Shown here: positions 44,350 through 55,277 of the stretch, piece after piece
Layout of the letters: each line of letters begins with the position of its first letter
How positions within the stretch are numbered: the first letter of the stretch is position 1
Assembly (NCBI GenBank): GCA_947496535.1
Contig: CANMDE010000004.1
Span: 62,001 to 126,000, forward strand
DNA: 64,000 bases
Direction of reading: 5' to 3'
Source of the DNA: an uncultured Paracoccaceae bacterium
GTDB taxonomy: Bacteria > Pseudomonadota > Alphaproteobacteria > Rhodobacterales > Rhodobacteraceae
The notes under the pieces: model-generated
Seen by the model: the letters and a program-made list of their open reading frames with translations, nothing else
The model's database searches: none
Told to the model about the DNA's origin: nothing
Made by a program: the position numbers and the translations under genes

Positions 44350-46026
44350 TCAAACCTCAATCGTCTTGGGACGGGCGCGCGCAAACCACATCGAGATCAG
44401 CGAGCGGGTGACAAACAGCGCGGTAAAGACGGACGTCATGATCCCGAATATCAGGGTCACGGCGAAACCGCTGACCGGGCCCGAGCCTGCAAAGAACAGG
44501 ATCAGCGCGGTCATGAACGTCGTGATGTTGGCGTCAATGATGGATGACATCGCCTTTTCATAGCCCAGCTCAATTGCGCGCGCCGGGCCCTTGGCTGTTT
44601 TCAGTTCTTCCCTGATCCGCTCAAACACGATCACGTTGGCGTCCACCGCCATCCCGATGGTCAGCACGATCCCGGCGATACCCGGCAAGGTCAGCGTGGC
44701 ACCTACAATCGACAGCAGCGCAAAAATCAGGCCCACATTGATAGTCAGGGCGATATTCGCAAACACACCGAACAGCCCATAGCTCAGCAGCATATAAACC
44801 AAAATCGCGATGGCCGCGACGATACAGGCAATCTGCCCCGCCTCAATACTATCCTGCCCCAGTTCGGGGCCAATCGTGCGCTCTTCGAGGAACGTCAACT
44901 CAGCCGGCAACGCACCAGAGCGCAGCAGCACGGCAAGATTGGTCGCCTCCTCAGACGTGAAGTTGCCGGTGATGATCCCCGATCCGCCGGGAATATGGCT
45001 CTGGATCGTGGGGGCAGAAATCACCTCGTCATCCAGCACGATCGCAAATGGGCTGCCAATGTTGTTGAGAGTAAAATCACCAAATTTCCGCGCCGCAGAC
45101 GTGTTGAACCGGAACGACACCGCCGGGCTACCATTCTGGTCAAAGTCCAACTGGGCATTTTCAAGGTCTTCGCCGGTGACAACGGGAATGGTTTCAAGGG
45201 TGTAGTACAACCCTTCCTGATCCACGGACGGAGCGATGAAATTGCCCACGCCAGCACGATCATCAGGGTTTCCGGTCGTGCCGACCACGGCATTAAAGGT
45301 CAACTGCGCCGTCGTCCCCAACAGATCAATAATCTCTTGCGCCGATCCCACACCCGGCACCTGCACAAGCACCCGGTCAGCACCCTGACGCTGGATCGTT
45401 GGTTCGCGCGTACCAACCTCATCAATCCGGCGGCGAATAATCTCAAGCGTTTGCGCCATGGTACGGTCGACCATCGCCTGACGCTCCGCATCGCTGAGAC
45501 GGATAATCAGCGTAGTGCCATTCACCGACACATCGATATTCGTTCCACCAGCACCGGCAAGTGTCACCAACGGTTGGGCCAAACCACGCACAATCTGAAA
45601 GGCACGGTCCATTCCAGCGGCATTGTTAATCCGGACCCGCAGCTCATCCGCAGGCCCGTTCTCAACACGGGTAACACCGCCTGTGACATCGCGTTCAGCC
45701 GCCAGCGCATCGCGGACCGTAGGCCAGAACCCCTCCATGAAGCTTTCATAGACATCGGCCATCTGCACTTCGACCAGCAAATGGGCACCACCCCGCAGAT
45801 CAAGGCCCAGATTAACCAGCCCAGATGGCAAAAACGACGGCCACCCGGCCACCTGCGCATCGATATCATCCTGCGTCAGACCCGCGCTGATCAATTCGGC
45901 GGGTTTCGCCAAAGCATCGTTGTGGGCCTCTACGCGGCCGTAAAACCCGTTGGGCATGGCAAAGGTCAAACCCACGACGACCGTCAGCCAGATCATCAGC
46001 TGCTTGCCAAAGGAAATATTCAACAT
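44350..46026 (-). CDS. secD: Protein translocase subunit SecD
   Basis: 558 residues. N-terminal helix, large periplasmic domain with GLDLRGGAHLLVEV and RRRIDEVGTREPTIQRQGADRVLVQVPG, then five helices with the conserved AVDANVIVFERIREELK segment that includes the proton-path Asp. Cotranscribed yajC-secD-secF. Confidence 0.97.
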   Translation of the reverse strand: MLNISFGKQLMIWLTVVVGLTFAMPNGFYGRVEAHNDALAKPAELISAGLTQDDIDAQVAGWPSFLPSGLVNLGLDLRGGAHLLVEVQMADVYESFMEGFWPTVRDALAAERDVTGGVTRVENGPADELRVRINNAAGMDRAFQIVRGLAQPLVTLAGAGGTNIDVSVNGTTLIIRLSDAERQAMVDRTMAQTLEIIRRRIDEVGTREPTIQRQGADRVLVQVPGVGSAQEIIDLLGTTAQLTFNAVVGTTGNPDDRAGVGNFIAPSVDQEGLYYTLETIPVVTGEDLENAQLDFDQNGSPAVSFRFNTSAARKFGDFTLNNIGSPFAIVLDDEVISAPTIQSHIPGGSGIITGNFTSEEATNLAVLLRSGALPAELTFLEERTIGPELGQDSIEAGQIACIVAAIAILVYMLLSYGLFGVFANIALTINVGLIFALLSIVGATLTLPGIAGIVLTIGMAVDANVIVFERIREELKTAKGPARAIELGYEKAMSSIIDANITTFMTALILFFAGSGPVSGFAVTLIFGIMTSVFTALFVTRSLISMWFARARPKTIEV

Positions 46027-46047
46027 GAAAAGCAGCCCTCCGGCGGT

Positions 46048-46329
46048 TTACGACTTCGCCGGTTCGGTTTTGCTACGGACGGTAGCAATCGTATGCTTGA
46101 CCACGCGCACATTCACGCCAGAGGCAATCTCGACCTCGATCTCGTCGCTGTCATCCTTGACCTTCGTGACCTTGCCGACAACGCCACCCTGCGTGACAAT
46201 CTGATCACCACGGCGCAACGCGGCCAGCATGGCCTGATGGTCTTTCAGCTTCTTTTGCTGCGGCCGGATCAGCAGGAAATACATGATCCCGAAAATCGCC
46301 AGAAGCATAATAAGGTCAGCAGGTCTCAT
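46048..46329 (-). CDS. yajC: Preprotein translocase subunit YajC
   Basis: 93 residues from ATG 46329. One N-terminal helix MRPADLIMLLAIFGIMYFLLIRPQQKKLKDHQAML, then GDQIVTQGGVVGKVTKVKDDSDEIEVEIASGVNVRVVKHTI. Bound to SecDF. First gene of the long minus-strand run to ccmG; the promoter should be in 46330-46477. Confidence 0.95.
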   Translation of the reverse strand: MRPADLIMLLAIFGIMYFLLIRPQQKKLKDHQAMLAALRRGDQIVTQGGVVGKVTKVKDDSDEIEVEIASGVNVRVVKHTIATVRSKTEPAKS

Positions 46330-46477
46330 ATTCGGTCCTTTGGTTGCGGGCGCAGCCTCGCCCGAAATTCGCGGCACATTATGACCGCCCCGGCGGAATG
46401 GCAATGCCGATTGGGTCGATATGGGGCATGGTGCGGGGCAAAACAACTGACCAGCCGAAACTTACCGGAGTTGCTGT

Positions 46478-47779
46478 TCAGGCGGACATATCCAACGTGG
46501 CACTGGCAGCTATGGAATAATAGGTGTCCAACCGATGCAAAAGCTGTTGCAAGGACAACCAGGTAATCAGCTCAACCACCTCTGCCGGCATCAGATCAGC
46601 CGTGCAGATTGCAATCAAATCATCGCTGATTTCCGCCGGGCTCGGGGCACTCGCGCGGGCAAGCAAAAGTGCAGCGGCATCAAGAGAAGAGAAATCTGCA
46701 CTGGTGAGCCGATCAAGACAAAGTCTGATTCCATCGATGGTTTGCGGGACCGGTTCCTGACCAAGCTGTATAAGCGCGTTGCGACGAACATCACTCAACG
46801 CAATACCGTTCCGCATAATCAGCGTTTCAGCCAGGCGACGCCGTTCGCTGTTGTTGCTCATCGCAGCAAAAACCATCGCCGCACATCCCTTTAGCCACAA
46901 ACCAAGAAGGCTGGTTTTGGGATCAAGATTGTCGCGCAACATGGTCGCCAATGCACGCCGTGGCCGTTCATGCATCATCTTGGGTAACACCGGTTCTTCC
47001 ACACCTATCCGCTCAAAAAGGTAGTCCTCGACCGCCGGATAATTGGCAGGTACACCGCGTTGCCAACGCTGGTCGGCACGCTTGGCTTGTGGGGCCAAAC
47101 GAAAGAGTTCGGCATACACACGCCATCCATCCGTCGGCGGCTCAACAGGCGTGGGAAGCGGGGCGCTGCAATCATAGTGATGTTTCGCCGACCATCCTGT
47201 TGGTGTCATGACCGCATGACTGTCAGCTATCGATTCAGGCTCAAGCGGAACACCCACGGTATCCATGAACTTATTCAGAAAGCCGGTCATGGCAGCCCCC
47301 ATCACAACCCATTCGGCATCTGAAGGAGAGAGGGTCGCGTGAAGTCGGCGGACATGGTTCAAAGTCAACGTGTCAGGCATTTTACCCAAAGCCGCCGAAA
47401 TATCGATCACTGCCTGTTCGGTCGCCGTGGCATTCCCCGCCATTGCATCAGCCGACGCGCCCCGGCGTCTCGCGAAGCTGCAGCAATGCGCTGAACAATA
47501 CGCACATCCCGACGCCCGACTGGCGGCATATAAACCCAACCCAATCAAATCCTTGGGCGCAGCGAGGCCCAACAGCAAATTTGGCAGATTGATAAAATTC
47601 GGCACCATCAGGTTATAGGTACGAAACCCCGTCGGCCAAATCTCCAGATACTGGTCGCAATTGGGCACCACGCCCAGCAACTGCTCGATCAAATTCAGCA
47701 ATCCGCCGTAACGGTCATGCAGTATGTCAAAACTGATCTTATGCGGGTCCATCCAAGCGGCCAATGTCGTAATGGTCAT
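46478..47779 (-). CDS. Large AhpD-like (CMD-fold) protein
   Basis: 433 residues, mostly helical. The N-terminal half has a CMD/AhpD-type motif ASRASGCAYCSAHCCSFARRRG (~residues 86-107) with a C-x-x-C pair and His. The C-terminal half is helical with another possible CMD-like repeat lacking cysteines (AEVVELITWLSLQQLLHRL). About twice the size of a single AhpD. Peroxidase-type thiol chemistry is suggested by the motif, but the substrate is unknown and no peroxiredoxin is adjacent. It is divergent from serS. Confidence 0.75.
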   Translation of the reverse strand: MTITTLAAWMDPHKISFDILHDRYGGLLNLIEQLLGVVPNCDQYLEIWPTGFRTYNLMVPNFINLPNLLLGLAAPKDLIGLGLYAASRASGCAYCSAHCCSFARRRGASADAMAGNATATEQAVIDISAALGKMPDTLTLNHVRRLHATLSPSDAEWVVMGAAMTGFLNKFMDTVGVPLEPESIADSHAVMTPTGWSAKHHYDCSAPLPTPVEPPTDGWRVYAELFRLAPQAKRADQRWQRGVPANYPAVEDYLFERIGVEEPVLPKMMHERPRRALATMLRDNLDPKTSLLGLWLKGCAAMVFAAMSNNSERRRLAETLIMRNGIALSDVRRNALIQLGQEPVPQTIDGIRLCLDRLTSADFSSLDAAALLLARASAPSPAEISDDLIAICTADLMPAEVVELITWLSLQQLLHRLDTYYSIAASATLDMSA

Positions 47780-48137
47780 CGCACCATTTCCTTAGCTATG
47801 CAGTCCTTACATGACCACCTATGCAATTAGCGCTACCACCTTGCTCCTGTCCGCTCCAATCACACTTGCAACCGGATGCAAGCAGTGGCGATTGTCCGCC
47901 TTTCCCGAAAAAAAAGTCGGCCATTTTGAGCAGAAATGATCGAGACCAGAAAAAAGTGTAGGCGCAAAGCCGGATCGCCGGAGAAAGCGTTAAAACTCTG
48001 TGACCTATCCTGCGCGATGGGGTCCGACGTTTTGCCGACACTTGTCCGACCGAAACCGGTCCGCAATTTGCGGTTCACACGGTTGCAGCAATCGGGCATA
48101 TCACGCGCACAGTAAACACCGAACAAGGACCGATGCC
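47780..48137. other. Divergent intergenic region, no gene found
   Basis: 358 bases between the divergent AhpD-like gene and serS, so it should hold both promoters. It has a perfect 6-6-6 inverted repeat CTTGCA-ACCGGA-TGCAAG (47865-47882), a possible operator. No ORF with plausible protein, no tRNA and no T-box-like structure was seen. Confidence 0.5.
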
Positions 48138-49430
48138 ATGCACGACATTCGCGCCATCCGTGACAATCCCGCCGCCTTCGACGCGGCCCTGTCTCGCCGT
48201 GGGTTAGATGCGATGTCGTCCCAGATTCTGACCATGGACGAGGCGCGTCGGGCCAAGATCCTCGCCGCCGAAACCGCCCAGGCAGAGGCCAACAAAGCCG
48301 CCAAGGAAGTGGGTGCGGCCAAGGCCAAAGGCGATGAGGCAGAATTCGAACGCCTACGCGCCTTAGTTGCTGAAAAGAAAGCGGAAATTGCAACCCTGAA
48401 TGACGAAGCCAAAGCCAATGACGCGGCCTTGAACGACCTCTTGATGGGCATTCCAAACCTGCCAGCCGAAGACGTGCCCGAAGGAACCGATGAGGACGAC
48501 AACGTCGAAATCCACCGCTTCGGCAACCCGCGCAATTTCAACTTTGACCCGGTCGAACACTACGAAATCGCAGGCATCCGTCCGGGCATGGATTTCGAAA
48601 CGGCGGCGAAACTTTCTGGTAGTCGTTTCGTGCTACTTTCCGGCGCGGTCGCCCGTCTGCACCGGGCATTGGCGCAATTCATGCTCGACACGCATGTGGA
48701 AGAACACGAACTGACCGAAACCATCACGCCCGTTCTGGTGCGTGAAGAAATGATGTACGGCACCGGGCAATTGCCCAAATTCGGGGAGGACAGCTATCAA
48801 ACAACAAACGGCTGGTGGCTGATTCCCACAGCAGAAGTTACATTAACAAATATCGTCAATGGACTGACAATAGAAGATAATTACCTTCCACGCCGCTACG
48901 TGGCCCACACCCAATGCTTCCGGTCCGAGGCCGGATCGGCGGGCCGGGATACATCCGGCATGCTGCGCCAGCACCAGTTCGAAAAGGTCGAAATGGTCAG
49001 CATCACACGACCCGAGGACAGCGCGGCAGAGCACCAACGCATGACAAAATGCGCCGAGGCGATTTTGGAAAAACTGGAACTCCCCTACCGCACAGTCGTT
49101 CTGTGTACCGGCGATCTGGGCGCAGGCATGCGCAAGACCCACGACATCGAAGTCTGGCTTCCGGGCCAGAATTCCTATCGCGAGATCGCGTCGATATCCG
49201 TCGCAGGCGACTACCAGGCCCGCCGCATGAACGCGCGCTACAAGCCGGAAGCGGGCGGAAAACCACAATTTGTTCATACACTTAACGGCTCCGGACTCGC
49301 CGTTGGCCGCACGCTGATCGCCGTGGTGGAAAACGGTCAACAAGATGACGGATCAGTCGATCTACCCACCGTCTTGCACCCCTATTTACGTGGCAAAACG
49401 CGGATCACAGCGGACGGCGCACTGGCCTAA
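48138..49430 (+). CDS. serS: Seryl-tRNA synthetase
   Basis: 430 residues from ATG 48138 ([14 protein letters not shown]). Class II synthetase: N-terminal coiled-coil arm that reads the tRNA-Ser variable arm (~30-100, Ala/Glu/Lys-rich), then the core with motif 2 [27 protein letters not shown] and motif 3 [18 protein letters not shown]. Codon use is AT-richer in a short stretch (48820-48890) but the protein there is normal. Confidence 0.97.
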   Translation: MHDIRAIRDNPAAFDAALSRRGLDAMSSQILTMDEARRAKILAAETAQAEANKAAKEVGAAKAKGDEAEFERLRALVAEKKAEIATLNDEAKANDAALNDLLMGIPNLPAEDVPEGTDEDDNVEIHRFGNPRNFNFDPVEHYEIAGIRPGMDFETAAKLSGSRFVLLSGAVARLHRALAQFMLDTHVEEHELTETITPVLVREEMMYGTGQLPKFGEDSYQTTNGWWLIPTAEVTLTNIVNGLTIEDNYLPRRYVAHTQCFRSEAGSAGRDTSGMLRQHQFEKVEMVSITRPEDSAAEHQRMTKCAEAILEKLELPYRTVVLCTGDLGAGMRKTHDIEVWLPGQNSYREIASISVAGDYQARRMNARYKPEAGGKPQFVHTLNGSGLAVGRTLIAVVENGQQDDGSVDLPTVLHPYLRGKTRITADGALA

Positions 49431-49449
49431 CGTCGGGCCGGACTCCGCC

Positions 49450-50706
49450 CTACTCCGCCGCATCTCTGAGCGGCGCCCACGGCCTTGGCCGTATGAACGA
49501 GTCCAATTCATGGGTCGGCCCGCCATCGCGGGCCACCAACCAATCACGCAAAGCCGCCAATTCCGACCGGCTGCGCCCACTCAAATCGTCCTTCACAAAG
49601 TTCAACGATTCTGGCCGATAAAGCGGATCATGCATGAACCGATCCAGCGTCGCGACCGATAAATCCTCAACCTCTTTCGGCCCCTCGCGATCTGCTTTAA
49701 TGGCATTCAATGCCGCACCGGACAGCCCTACAGGCCCGAATTTGTTGGATAATTCTTCATTCGCCGGATCAAACCTCTCGGCCACCCGGTCAAATTCCAC
49801 CCAATCAATCAGCAACTTGGCCCGCTCCGCCCCCTGGGCCACCCAATGAAGCGGCACCGAAGACAGCCCAACACGCGACCCGCCACCACCGACCGAACCA
49901 TGATCGCCGGGGAACCATTGCTGCGCATAAGGCGGGCTTTCGCGGTTCTCGGCATCTTCATTCAACCTATCCAGATTGGCCCATGGCGAGGCCGGAAAGG
50001 TGATCCGCCGCTCATCAATGGCGATGGCATGACGAGCAGAAAGAACCGAAGAACTCAGATCGGTATCGTGAAACCTGTATTGCCGATTGAACCGCTCTGC
50101 GCCCGGTAAAAAAGCAGGAATTCCAAGGGCTTTGACGGTATCCCAAATCCCAAGGTAATTCAGCGTGAGCCGTATAGCATCCGAATTCTTCCGCTCACGG
50201 CGCCACTTGAACTCCCGCGCACTGGTCGCTGTGTAGGGTGCAAACTCTTCGCGGAACTCATAGCTTGATGGATCTTCGGGATGGGTCGTCGCTTCGTGGT
50301 TAATATACCGCGCCATCGCCTCCGGGACCCGGCCCACATGGCGGCGCGGCGGTATCCCACAGCAGCGGATCAATCCGGCCAGCGACCGGGCGGCAAAGCC
50401 CCCACGCGAAAAGCCAAAGATGTAGATTTCATCACCCGGATCATAGGCAAAGATCAGATCGCGATACGCCTCCTGAATGATATCGGTCAGCCCCCAACCA
50501 AGCGCACCGCCCAGCATCTGGTCCATCTTCCGTCCCAGCCAGTTATTACCACGACCAGCACCAACACCCGGCGAATAAATGACCTGCTGGACATTGCCGT
50601 CGTCATCATGCGGCGACACACATCGCGACAATCGCACGACATTGGTTGGATCTTTTGCATCTGGCCGGTTCCAGGTGCCGTCAATAAAAATAGCAATCCG
50701 TTTCAT
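49450..50706 (-). CDS. DUF2235 alpha/beta hydrolase (Tle1-like)
   Basis: 418 residues. MKRIAIFIDGTWNRPDAKDPTNVVRL at the start and the nucleophile elbow IFGFSRGGFAARSLAGLI (G-x-S-x-G) identify the DUF2235 family, to which the Tle1 phospholipase effectors of type VI secretion belong. Also seen are IWDTVKALG and QQWFPGDHGSVGGGG with the likely catalytic Asp and His near LSSVPLHWV. No type VI genes, immunity protein or VgrG are in the window, and no signal peptide is present, so a cytoplasmic hydrolase is equally possible. Confidence 0.88.
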   Translation of the reverse strand: MKRIAIFIDGTWNRPDAKDPTNVVRLSRCVSPHDDDGNVQQVIYSPGVGAGRGNNWLGRKMDQMLGGALGWGLTDIIQEAYRDLIFAYDPGDEIYIFGFSRGGFAARSLAGLIRCCGIPPRRHVGRVPEAMARYINHEATTHPEDPSSYEFREEFAPYTATSAREFKWRRERKNSDAIRLTLNYLGIWDTVKALGIPAFLPGAERFNRQYRFHDTDLSSSVLSARHAIAIDERRITFPASPWANLDRLNEDAENRESPPYAQQWFPGDHGSVGGGGSRVGLSSVPLHWVAQGAERAKLLIDWVEFDRVAERFDPANEELSNKFGPVGLSGAALNAIKADREGPKEVEDLSVATLDRFMHDPLYRPESLNFVKDDLSGRSRSELAALRDWLVARDGGPTHELDSFIRPRPWAPLRDAAE

Positions 50707-50827
50707 AGCAATACATTCCTTGAAAATAAGGATATGTTGCGACGGCTTCCGTCACCCGACAAGTCTGTTTCTCCTGACTTTTCCCAGACGGCTGTCACAT
50801 CTGACAGAATCCGACTAGGTTGGACCC

Positions 50828-51550
50828 ATGACCAAATTCCCCGCCATCCTGACCGCCCTTTTCACCGCAACTTTCGTCTTGTCGCCGCTGGTCACAGATC
50901 CATTCACCGGCTTTCGGGCCGACCAACTGCCGGTACCGCAGATCAACCCGCCCGTGCAGCCCGCCGGTTATGCCTTTGCCATCTGGGGGCTGATCTACGG
51001 ATGGTTGGTTGTCTCCGCCCTTTATGGCCTTATCAAACGCAGTGAAAACCTCGCATGGGACCACGCGCGTTGGCCGCTGATCGTCAGCCTAGCCGTCGGC
51101 ACGCCGTGGTTGGCCGTCGCTATTGTCAGTGCAATATGGGCCACGGTTTTGATATTTGTGATGGCGGTTGGGGCCATTCTGGCGCTGCTAATGACACCCA
51201 GCCATGATCGTTGGTGGTGTCGTGTTCCAATTGCAATCTATGCAGGCTGGCTGACCGCTGCGTTTTTCGTTTCGCTTGGGTCAATTGGTGCAGGATATAG
51301 CATTATTTTCAATCAGATAGGCTGGGCTTATGTCGGGATCGCCATTGTCGCTTTGATCGCGGTAATCATCCTGCGTAGGGCGCAAGAGCCAGCCTATGGT
51401 TTGACCGTCATCTGGGCGCTGGTCGGGATCATCCTGGCCAATCTGACCACCGCCCCCGGCGTGGCCTTTGTGGCCGGGATCGGAACACTCGCCATCGCGA
51501 TTGAGACATACAAGTCGCGGCCGATAACTACTCCGCCCGTCCCTTCCTGA
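50828..51550 (+). CDS. TspO/MBR-related membrane protein
   Basis: 240 residues, about seven hydrophobic helices. The segment [29 protein letters not shown] resembles the ‘PP.W.F..VW..LY’ block of tryptophan-rich TspO proteins, but the protein is longer (TspO is ~160 residues, five helices) and less Trp-rich. Possible porphyrin/tetrapyrrole link is unproven. Its 3' end overlaps the convergent der gene by 23 bases. Confidence 0.75.
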   Translation: MTKFPAILTALFTATFVLSPLVTDPFTGFRADQLPVPQINPPVQPAGYAFAIWGLIYGWLVVSALYGLIKRSENLAWDHARWPLIVSLAVGTPWLAVAIVSAIWATVLIFVMAVGAILALLMTPSHDRWWCRVPIAIYAGWLTAAFFVSLGSIGAGYSIIFNQIGWAYVGIAIVALIAVIILRRAQEPAYGLTVIWALVGIILANLTTAPGVAFVAGIGTLAIAIETYKSRPITTPPVPS

Positions 51551-52982
51551 GGTGCTTTGACAAACGCGATGGCTGCGATGATTTTTTGTCCTTATAGGGG
51601 TTTTTGTCCCCCTGATCCCGCAGGAAAAGGCGGATCGGCGTGCCCGGCATATCAAAATCGGCCCGTAACCCGTTGACCAGATAGCGTTTGTAGCTCTCGG
51701 GCACGAGGTCCGGATGCGAGGTCATCACGACAAACGCAGGCGGACGGGTCTTTACTTGTGTCATGTACCGCATCTTGATCCGTTTGCCGCCAGGTGCAGG
51801 GGGCGGGTGCTGTTCGAGCATTCCGGTCAGCCAGCGGTTCAAATGGGCCGTGCTGACACGCCGGTTCCACACCTCATGCGCTCGCATTATGGCCTGCTGT
51901 AACCGGCCCAGACCCTTACCCGTCTTGGCCGAGACCGTCACCAAAGGTGCGCCGCGCAGCTGCGGCAAAAGCCGCTCAAAACTCTCACGCAACTCTTTCA
52001 GCTTTGCCTGTTTCTCTGTCTCTGCATCCCATTTGTTCACCGCAACAACGACAGCCCGACCTTCGCGTTCGGCCAGATCAGCAATGCGTAAATCTTGTTG
52101 TTCAAATGGAATTTCGGCGTCGAGCAGGACAACCACAACCTCGGCGAACTTCACCGCACGAAGACCATCGGACACCGACAGTTTCTCGATTTTTTCCTGC
52201 ACCTTGGCCTTTTTGCGCATCCCAGCAGTGTCAAAGATGCGCATTGGCACCCCGTCCCAATCCTGCTGGACCGAAATCGCATCGCGGGTGATACCGGCCT
52301 CTGGGCCAGTTAAAAGGCGTTCTTCCCCGATCACCTTGTTGACCAGTGTGGATTTGCCCGCATTTGGACGGCCCACGATGGCTATCTGCAGCGGCTTGGC
52401 CCGTGTAGGAACGCGGGCGACATCGTCGTCCTCTTCACCAACATCCACATCCGTTTCGGGGGCATCAGCCGCGGCACGCTCTGCGCCTGCCTCGGCAATT
52501 GGGCGCAGGACGTCCATCAGATCACTCAAACCCTCGCCATGTTCAGCGGACAGACGGATTGGCTCGCCCAGCCCCAGCGAATAAGCCTCAAGGATGGATG
52601 CGTCAGCGGCTCTGCCCTCGCCCTTGTTGGCGGCAAGAATGACATTAGCGTTCTTCTTGCGCAGAATATCGGCAAAGACCTCATCCGCAGGCAGCACCCC
52701 TGCCCGCGCATCAATCATGAAAAGACAGACATCGGCCATCTCCACCGCCCGCTCAGTCAAACGGCGCATACGGCCCTGCAAGGAATCGTCTGTCGCCTCT
52801 TCAAGCCCGGCGCTGTCAATTACGGTAAAACGCAGATCGGCCAGCCGCGCGTCACCTTCGCGCAGGTCGCGCGTAACCCCCGGCTGGTCATCGACCAAAG
52901 CCAGTTTCTTGCCAACCAGACGGTTGAACAGCGTGGACTTGCCCACATTGGGGCGCCCCACAATGGCAAGGGTAAAGGTCAT
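51528..52982 (-). CDS. der: Ribosome biogenesis GTPase Der (EngA)
   Basis: 484 residues from ATG 52982. Tandem GTPase domains: first G1 GRPNVGKST at residues ~8-16 with DQPGVTRDL, second G1 GRPNAGKST (~residue 205) with NKWDAE, then a C-terminal KH-like domain ([37 protein letters not shown]). Acts in 50S subunit assembly. Downstream of the bamB-like and yfgM-like genes on the same strand, the order known from many proteobacteria. Confidence 0.97.
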   Translation of the reverse strand: MTFTLAIVGRPNVGKSTLFNRLVGKKLALVDDQPGVTRDLREGDARLADLRFTVIDSAGLEEATDDSLQGRMRRLTERAVEMADVCLFMIDARAGVLPADEVFADILRKKNANVILAANKGEGRAADASILEAYSLGLGEPIRLSAEHGEGLSDLMDVLRPIAEAGAERAAADAPETDVDVGEEDDDVARVPTRAKPLQIAIVGRPNAGKSTLVNKVIGEERLLTGPEAGITRDAISVQQDWDGVPMRIFDTAGMRKKAKVQEKIEKLSVSDGLRAVKFAEVVVVLLDAEIPFEQQDLRIADLAEREGRAVVVAVNKWDAETEKQAKLKELRESFERLLPQLRGAPLVTVSAKTGKGLGRLQQAIMRAHEVWNRRVSTAHLNRWLTGMLEQHPPPAPGGKRIKMRYMTQVKTRPPAFVVMTSHPDLVPESYKRYLVNGLRADFDMPGTPIRLFLRDQGDKNPYKDKKSSQPSRLSKHLRKGRAE

Positions 52983-53030
52983 CAAACGGCTCCTGACGGG
53001 TCTGGAACGGCCCGATACACCAAACGCGGC

Positions 53031-54335
53031 TTAACGGAAAGCGTGCAATTGCCCGTCTGTGCTAACAACATAAAGCGTCTGCCCCGCGACAACAGGGTGC
53101 GATGCAGCCCCACGTGGCAGCGGCACGGTCCCAACCGAATTGCCAGAGGCCGGGTCAAATTCCCGGATCACCCCGTCAGATGATGCGACAATCACACGAC
53201 CGCCTGCCACGATCGGCCCGTAATGCGCAATGATCGCCCGCTCACGTGCAGTGCGCTCGCCCGTGAACGTGGGCAAAAGCACCCGCCAGACCGGCGTGCC
53301 GTCCGACGCGTTCAGCCGCACGAGTTCATTAAGGTCGTTCACAAGGAAAATGGCACCACCTGCAGGCCAGACCGGGCTAACCGCCCCATCATTTGCGGAC
53401 CAGATCGTTTCCCCGTCGGCAGTGTCCAACGCGACAACCTGCCCGCCAAAATTGCCTACGTAGACGCGGTTGCCATCAATCACCGGATCGCCGGTAATAT
53501 CAGTCACCACGGTCGATGCGCGCCCCAGGCGGTCGCCCGAGACAACACTGGTCCAGCGCTGCAGACCGCCTTGCGGGAAGGTGCCAATCACCTCGCCCGA
53601 GGGAAACGGAAAGACGGCAATATCACTATTTACAGCAACCCCGGCACCACCACCAACATTCGCCGTCGAAGGCGTACCACTGAGCTGCCAGCGGATACGG
53701 CCGTTGCTGACGTCCAGCGCCCAAGCGGCACTGTTGCGTGCAACCACATAGACCAGATCACCCAATATCGTCGGAGCGGACCCGCCCGGAGCGTCCAGGT
53801 CCTGGGTCCAAAGTGTACTGCCGGATGAAGCGTCCAGAGCAACGACTTCACCAAAACCGGTCGTGACAAAAACGCGGCCGCCAGCAACCGAGACGCCACC
53901 ACCGGACGCATCGGTCGGATTATCACGCACCGACGCCACAGAACGGGACCAGAGCGTCTGTCCCGCCGTTGATGTGGCCGTAACTGTGGCGCGGGCGTCC
54001 AGCGTATAGACAACCCCACCGGCAACAACCGGATCAGCCGTGATACGGGCGCGGCGGCTATTGCCTTCGCCGATGTCCACCGTAAAGACCGGGCTCAGTG
54101 CAGACCCAAGCGCTGGATGCGTGATCAGATGCGCAGCAGAGCCATTGCGATGCGTCCAATCGGCGTTGGCCCTGGTGGCCGGCAAGTTGGCCGGCTGCAC
54201 CTGATTGACGAATGTGCCGGTGTCGCGCAGGTCAAACCGTTCGCCCGGCAGAATTACATCTTCTTCTCCGCAGGCGGCCAGAACGGCAAGCGCCAGACAA
54301 GTGCAGATCAAGGTTTTGGCTGTCACGATCTTCAA
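53031..54335 (-). CDS. bamB: BamB-like PQQ-repeat outer-membrane assembly lipoprotein
   Basis: 434 residues. Signal peptide with lipobox LAAC (residues ~19-22), then an eight-bladed propeller of repeats such as GGVVYTLDARATVTATSTAGQTLW, GGRVFVTTGFGEVVALDASSGSTLW and GNRVYVGNFGGQVVALDTADGETIW. BamB helps BamA fold outer-membrane proteins. The start is TTG 54335 (MKIVTAKTL) or GTG 54326; the GTG has better spacing from the AGGA upstream. Sits between the yfgM-like gene and der, the standard context. Confidence 0.93.
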   Translation of the reverse strand: MKIVTAKTLICTCLALAVLAACGEEDVILPGERFDLRDTGTFVNQVQPANLPATRANADWTHRNGSAAHLITHPALGSALSPVFTVDIGEGNSRRARITADPVVAGGVVYTLDARATVTATSTAGQTLWSRSVASVRDNPTDASGGGVSVAGGRVFVTTGFGEVVALDASSGSTLWTQDLDAPGGSAPTILGDLVYVVARNSAAWALDVSNGRIRWQLSGTPSTANVGGGAGVAVNSDIAVFPFPSGEVIGTFPQGGLQRWTSVVSGDRLGRASTVVTDITGDPVIDGNRVYVGNFGGQVVALDTADGETIWSANDGAVSPVWPAGGAIFLVNDLNELVRLNASDGTPVWRVLLPTFTGERTARERAIIAHYGPIVAGGRVIVASSDGVIREFDPASGNSVGTVPLPRGAASHPVVAGQTLYVVSTDGQLHAFR

Positions 54336-54351
54336 TTCCTATCCGAGAAGT

Positions 54352-55011
54352 CTATTCCGCCTCATTGGCATCAGGCATGGGCGCATCGAGAGCAACAAGC
54401 AATGTTTGTACGCGATTCTGTAGCGTGCGGGAAATAGCCGCATCTTCCTCGATACGGCGAAGGGTAGCGATAGCATCGTCCGTATCACCCTCCTCCAGCG
54501 ACAGATAGGCCAGTTGTTCCAGTGCCAACGGCCGGAACGGTTTGCCCGGCTGGCTGAGTTGATCAAGCGTTATACGTCTGGCTGCTGTATCGTCCGTCGG
54601 CAGCAACGCCCCTTTGAATGCGGCCAGATCACGATAGATCGGCGGGACTTCGCCGTTCGTAGCCAAAGCCGACAGGGTAGCCGCCGCTGCATCGGTGTCG
54701 CCTGCTTCCTGCTGTGCTGTCGCCGTCCATAGTGCAACCACGGCAACGCTTTCCCCCTCGGGCTGCATTGCAGATAGAACCTCGGCCTGAGCGGCGGGAT
54801 CTTCGGCCTCGAGTGCGGCTATCAGGCTATCGCCCGTTGCTTCTGCCAACGCACGATCTTGTGCATTGCGATACTCAAAAAAGGCCGCACCACCAACAAG
54901 CGCCACAACCGCTGCCGCTGCAATCCAACCATAGCGCCGCAGATAGCCATACAGCTTTTCTCGCCGGACCTCCTCGGTGACTTCCTCGATAAAACTGTCC
55001 GGATTACTCAC
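54352..55011 (-). CDS. YfgM-like TPR membrane protein
   Basis: 219 residues from GTG 55011 (MSNPDSFIEEVTEEVRREKLYGYLRRYGW). The longer in-frame start at 55125 adds an unlikely leader. One helix (~28-46 GWIAAAAVVALVGGAAFFEY) then a periplasmic tetratricopeptide-like helical region. YfgM is an ancillary SecYEG subunit working with periplasmic chaperones, and it sits upstream of bamB in E. coli too. Divergent from the RND pump genes. Confidence 0.88.
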   Translation of the reverse strand: MSNPDSFIEEVTEEVRREKLYGYLRRYGWIAAAAVVALVGGAAFFEYRNAQDRALAEATGDSLIAALEAEDPAAQAEVLSAMQPEGESVAVVALWTATAQQEAGDTDAAAATLSALATNGEVPPIYRDLAAFKGALLPTDDTAARRITLDQLSQPGKPFRPLALEQLAYLSLEEGDTDDAIATLRRIEEDAAISRTLQNRVQTLLVALDAPMPDANEAE

Positions 55012-55277
55012 TCTGACCCCCGATGGTGGCGGATTGCGCTGACTTTGTCCGGTCGTACTTATCGTGAAGGCTGCCAGCTTGCCAAGGGCAGAGTCTTCAT
55101 TTGCTGATGCGCAAAACAAGTGCATGCCAAAACTGACCTTGCGTGAACTTCTGTGAATCTGTAATCTGAACTGAATAGTTTAGTGAAAATGGTAAACCAA
55201 AAGCCTCATTGATCCGTATTAAAGTATGATTATGTGAAAGCCCGTCACATGAGCGCGCTGGATAAAAAGGACCCACA

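Noticed and set aside
48820..48890. AT-rich patch in serS as a sign of transfer
   Set aside because: The encoded residues are normal for SerS; the patch is too short to mean anything.
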